A stretch of DNA of 64,000 nucleotides, from the NCBI RefSeq assembly GCF_011065895.1, contig NZ_JAALCR010000019.1, positions 1 through 64,000 on the forward strand, in the 5' to 3' direction. The translations under genes were made by a program, and so were the position numbers. The notes under the pieces were generated by a model. The model did not search any database, was not told where the DNA came from, and worked only from the letters and a program-made list of their open reading frames with translations. Below, one piece after another: positions 61,227-64,000 of this stretch (the stretch's first letter is position 1; the number at the start of each line of letters is the position of its first letter). The stretch is from Paludisphaera rhizosphaerae (GTDB lineage: Bacteria; Planctomycetota; Planctomycetia; Isosphaerales; Isosphaeraceae).

Positions 61227-63086
61227 TCACGTCCGCGGGTCGCCGCCGATCCAGAAGCGGCCCATCGGGGTCATGGAGACGATGGCGTAGGCCGGGCGGG
61301 TGTGGTGGTCGGGGGAGTAGGCCATGGCGACGGCTCGGTAGCGGCCGTTGGCGAGGGCCTGGTCGGTGGAGACGCTCCAGTGGCCGGTGGCGTCGGCTGT
61401 GACGACGTCGTAGACGTTGATCCTGGTCAGGTCGGACGTCGGGCCGATGTAGACGCGGACCTTGGCGTTGGGGGCGGCCGTTCCGGAGAACGTCGGCGAG
61501 TCTCCCTGAACGACCATGTCCGGGCCGAAGTTCTCAAGCTGCCGCTGGCCGCTGGCGGTGGTCGGCGTGTAGGTCGAAGGGGTCCCGTTGGTCAGGTTCC
61601 CTTCCGTCGCCAGGTCGTAGACCAGCGGCGTCTGATCGGCGAGCGTCGTCGCGATGAAGTTCCGATACCAGAGGGCCACGCCCGTCACGCCGCTGTGGGT
61701 GGCGTTGGTCGCCGTCAGGTTGTAGTAGTGGATCGGCGAATCGCTCTGGTTGGGGATTGGAACCTGTCCCCAGAGGTTGTAGCCGCTGGCTGTGATCTTG
61801 GTCACGTCCTGAATCTTGGTGTGCTGGTAGAAGACCTCGGCCTCGTCGACGTCGGCCGGGACGGTCACGGTCGGGTCCTTGGCCCGAGCCTGGTAGTTGT
61901 TCACGATCATCCGCGCCAGGACGCCGACCGGGTTGCTGGCGGTGCTCATCTGGCCGGGGACGTAGTTGTTGGCCGCGTGGGGGTCCAGCATCGTGTCCTT
62001 GATCCAGCCCCCCTTGAGCTGCGCCGGGGCGTCCTTTTCAAGCTGCTGGAGCGCGACCATGTTGACCACGGTCCCCTGGCTGTGGCCGACCATGTGGAGG
62101 TCGACCACCGTGTCGGCGGGAAGCTGATCGAGGATCTTCTCGATCTGGTTGGCCAGCTTGAAGCCCTGGGGCGCGGCGTGCCCCGGCTGGTTGCTTTCGT
62201 CGATCCAGTTGAACGGGATGACGGCGTCGTAGCCCCCCTGCTCCATCAGTTTGCCGATCTGGAGCTGCCAAGGCGCGCCGTAGGTCCAGCTCTGGTTGAT
62301 GATGCCGCCGTGCGAGACCACGCCGATGGTGAACTTGCGGAACTCGGCCGTGCGCGTCGGGTCGGTGGTCGCGCCGGCGGTATATTCCGGATTCGAGACG
62401 ACCAGCACGTAGGGCCTGGCCGGGTCGATCGTCAGGCCGTCGTCGACGGGGATCGTCAGGTCGTGCTCGCCGACCGTCTTGGCCGAGTCGGGCGCCGTAT
62501 AGGTCGTGACGAGTTGGTCGGACGCGTCGAAGGTGGGGTCGGCCGATCGGTAGACGCCGAACGTCAGGCCGGCGGCGGGCTCCGTGGCCTTGTAGTGGAT
62601 TGTGACCGACTTCGAGTCCGTGGTTGTGGCCGATTGCATCTCGACCGCCGAGGCCGCCACAACCTGCTTGGCCGGCTGGCTCGTCGCCGAGGCCGTCGCG
62701 GACGCCGTGGCCGTCGCGACGGCCGGGATCGCCGCGGCGATTTCGGATGCGGTCGTTGACGCCTGGGTCGTGACCGAGGAGATCGCCGCGCGCAGGGCGG
62801 CCGTCGCCGAGGCCGCCTCGGCCTTCAACGTCGTCGCGGAATCGGTTGCGCTTGCGGACGAGGACGAGGACGAGGACGAAGATGTCTCGGCGCTCCTCAT
62901 GGTGGCCGGGTCCTCGGCGGTCCACGAGGAGGTTTCAGCGGGCGCGAGGGTGGGGCTCACCTGGGCCAGCAGCGCCGAGGCCGTCGAGAGGGCCAGCCGG
63001 GTTTCCAGCGCCTCGGGCGAACCAGGGCGCAGGGACGAAGAACGTCGCCGGCCTATTTCTCGATCGTTTCTCAGGAACGCGAACAT
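61227..63086 (-). CDS. Exported lipase-like alpha/beta hydrolase with LEPR-XLL-like N-terminus
   Basis: 619 residues from MFAFLRNDREIGRR. The start PEALETRLALSTAS is a LEPR-XLL variant; a Ser run and a long Ala/Thr/Ser-rich helix (about 60-150) follow. A strand domain (about 160-245) precedes the hydrolase: VVDLHMVGHSQGTVVNMVAL carries GHSQG, the serine nucleophile, and the substrate chamber DPHAANNYVPGQ. The C-terminal part (about 520-610) is an Ig-like domain. Probably a surface or secreted lipase. Confidence 0.85.
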   Translation of the reverse strand: MFAFLRNDREIGRRRSSSLRPGSPEALETRLALSTASALLAQVSPTLAPAETSSWTAEDPATMRSAETSSSSSSSSSASATDSATTLKAEAASATAALRAAISSVTTQASTTASEIAAAIPAVATATASATASATSQPAKQVVAASAVEMQSATTTDSKSVTIHYKATEPAAGLTFGVYRSADPTFDASDQLVTTYTAPDSAKTVGEHDLTIPVDDGLTIDPARPYVLVVSNPEYTAGATTDPTRTAEFRKFTIGVVSHGGIINQSWTYGAPWQLQIGKLMEQGGYDAVIPFNWIDESNQPGHAAPQGFKLANQIEKILDQLPADTVVDLHMVGHSQGTVVNMVALQQLEKDAPAQLKGGWIKDTMLDPHAANNYVPGQMSTASNPVGVLARMIVNNYQARAKDPTVTVPADVDEAEVFYQHTKIQDVTKITASGYNLWGQVPIPNQSDSPIHYYNLTATNATHSGVTGVALWYRNFIATTLADQTPLVYDLATEGNLTNGTPSTYTPTTASGQRQLENFGPDMVVQGDSPTFSGTAAPNAKVRVYIGPTSDLTRINVYDVVTADATGHWSVSTDQALANGRYRAVAMAYSPDHHTRPAYAIVSMTPMGRFWIGGDPRT

Positions 63087-63121
63087 CGACGGACACTCCC
63101 CAGGATCGGGTCGGACGCTGG

Positions 63122-63469
63122 TCAGCCCCGCGAGACGGCCGGCTCGGGCTCGGCTGCGTCGACGCGGAGGTGGGGCGGCGGGACGGCGGCCCGCTTCGGG
63201 GCGTTGCGGCCCCTCGACCCGATCATCAGGTTTCGTATGTAGATGAAAACGCCCATCGACTGGCCCACGGCGAAGACCGGATCGCCGCGGGAGATTGCGT
63301 AGAAGAGAAGCGCGACCGCCCCGATGATGCTCAACCACCAGAAGGCGGCGGGGACCACCACGGCGCCCTCGCGCTCGGACGCCAGCCACTGCACGAGGAA
63401 CCGCGCGGTGAAGACCCCCTGCCCCACGAAGCCGACGACCAGCCAGAAGTGCGTAGATGACAGGGACAT
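63122..63469 (-). CDS. LAB_N (lipid-A-disaccharide synthase N-terminal) membrane protein
   Basis: 115 residues with three membrane segments: FWLVVGFVGQGVFTARFLVQ (with WLASE), PAAFWWLSIIGAVALLFYAI, and DPVFAVGQSMGVFIYIRNLM. The pattern QWLASER and PAAFWWLS is that of the small LAB_N proteins that accompany GT2 glycosyltransferases in envelope glycolipid loci. Its start lies 4 bp after the glycosyltransferase stop, so they form one operon. Confidence 0.9.
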   Translation of the reverse strand: MSLSSTHFWLVVGFVGQGVFTARFLVQWLASEREGAVVVPAAFWWLSIIGAVALLFYAISRGDPVFAVGQSMGVFIYIRNLMIGSRGRNAPKRAAVPPPHLRVDAAEPEPAVSRG

Positions 63470-63473
63470 GACC

Positions 63474-64000
63474 TCAGCCGGCCCTCCGGCCGGCGACCTG
63501 CCGGGAGGGGACGGCCGCGACCGCCGATTCGCCCGACGCGACGTTCGGGTCGACGCCTCGGGGCTCGAAGGCGTCGTAACGGACCGAGCGCCGCATCAGC
63601 CAGGCGACGCCCAGCAGGTCGACGACCACGCCGAACGATCGGTTGCGGAAGTTGTAGTGCGACGCCCCGTGCGGCCGGGCGCGATGGTTCACGGGGACCT
63701 GAACGATCCGGGCCCCTTCGCGGAGCAGGAGCGGACCCAGGAACCGGTGCGATCCCCGGAACATCGGCAGCCGCAGGGCCAGGTCGCGGCGGAAGATGCG
63801 GGTCGAACAGCCGGTGTCGCGGACGTCCTGCCCGAGCGCCGCGTTGCGGACCCGGTTGGCCCATCGACTGACGATCCGGCGGCTCCATTTATCCTGACGC
63901 TCGCGACGCCAGCCCAGGGCGGCGTCGTGGCCGGGGATCGCCCGCCAGAGGGTCGCCAGGTCGGCCGGGTCGTTTTGCAGGTCGGCGTCGAGGGTGGCGA
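63474..64000 (-). CDS. GT2 family glycosyltransferase (C-terminal part)
   Basis: Partial; the 5' end lies beyond the window. The readable part begins ATLDADLQNDPADLATLW, the DxDLQ.dP motif of dolichyl-phosphate mannosyltransferase-type GT2 enzymes, and continues RRERQDKWSRRIVSRWANR, DTGCSTRIFRRDLALRLP and PVNHRARPHGASHYNFRN. These conserved stretches mark polyprenol-phosphate sugar transferases; the adjacent LAB_N gene fits an undecaprenyl-phosphate sugar or lipid glycosylation role. Confidence 0.93.
   Translation of the reverse strand, partial: ATLDADLQNDPADLATLWRAIPGHDAALGWRRERQDKWSRRIVSRWANRVRNAALGQDVRDTGCSTRIFRRDLALRLPMFRGSHRFLGPLLLREGARIVQVPVNHRARPHGASHYNFRNRSFGVVVDLLGVAWLMRRSVRYDAFEPRGVDPNVASGESAVAAVPSRQVAGRRAG

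Overview
The window looks like chromosome of a high-GC planctomycete, most likely of the Isosphaeraceae (Singulisphaera, Paludisphaera or Aquisphaera-like). This is inferred from gene content: a DUF1559 pseudopilin, a DUF1501 Tat protein, a PEP-CTERM protein, two proteins with an N-terminal LEPR-XLL-like motif, and ECF sigma factors fused to large membrane-anchored C-terminal parts. No rRNA, tRNA, CRISPR array or phage module was recognised.

Layout. 0-9.4 kb (minus strand) is a chemosensory operon in the order of the Pseudomonas Wsp system: periplasmic binding protein, WspA-like receptor, WspB-like CheW, a 110-residue unknown, WspC-like CheR-TPR, WspD-like CheW, and WspE-like CheA with a receiver and two near-identical HPt domains. 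9.6-16.3 kb holds a Doc-type toxin-antitoxin pair, a DUF2252 protein, a small-molecule kinase, MscL and unknown genes. 16.4-30.3 kb is a scrambled accessory region. It contains a duplicated DUF1801 gene, an ECF sigma factor fused to a TolC-like part and split by a 305-bp palindromic element, a Ski2-like helicase, a marR/methyltransferase deletion scar, an ECF sigma factor fused to an RND periplasmic adaptor, an HNH protein and a YdeI protein. 30.3-34.0 kb encodes a secreted protein with ten YDG-type repeats.

35.2-44.4 kb is a second signalling region. It has a WspF-like CheB, a WspR-type receiver fused to a SpoIIE/PP2C phosphatase instead of GGDEF, a RAYT transposase carrying its own palindromes, TrpC, a Hanks kinase with a zinc ribbon, and a receiver fused to an RsbW-like ATPase whose stop codon lies inside a 231-bp miniature element. 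44.7-52 kb holds FdhD and an FdhF/YdeP-type oxidoreductase, an MqsRA-like pair with a clear promoter, a 69-residue histidine-rich protein, and a PepSY membrane protein behind a Fur-like 7-1-7 palindrome. 52-64 kb holds DUF1501, metallophosphoesterase, Mug, methyltransferase, DUF4239, a lipoprotein, pseudopilin, two secreted esterases/lipases, a LAB_N protein and the end of a GT2 glycosyltransferase.

How the genes may work together. The most interesting reading is that the two signalling regions form one dispersed Wsp-like pathway, in which the usual diguanylate cyclase output is replaced by a PP2C phosphatase. That would rewire surface or envelope sensing from c-di-GMP to partner switching on anti-sigma/anti-anti-sigma proteins. 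The two sigma-efflux fusions are a second unusual theme. All functions rest on motifs read by eye; no database search was run.
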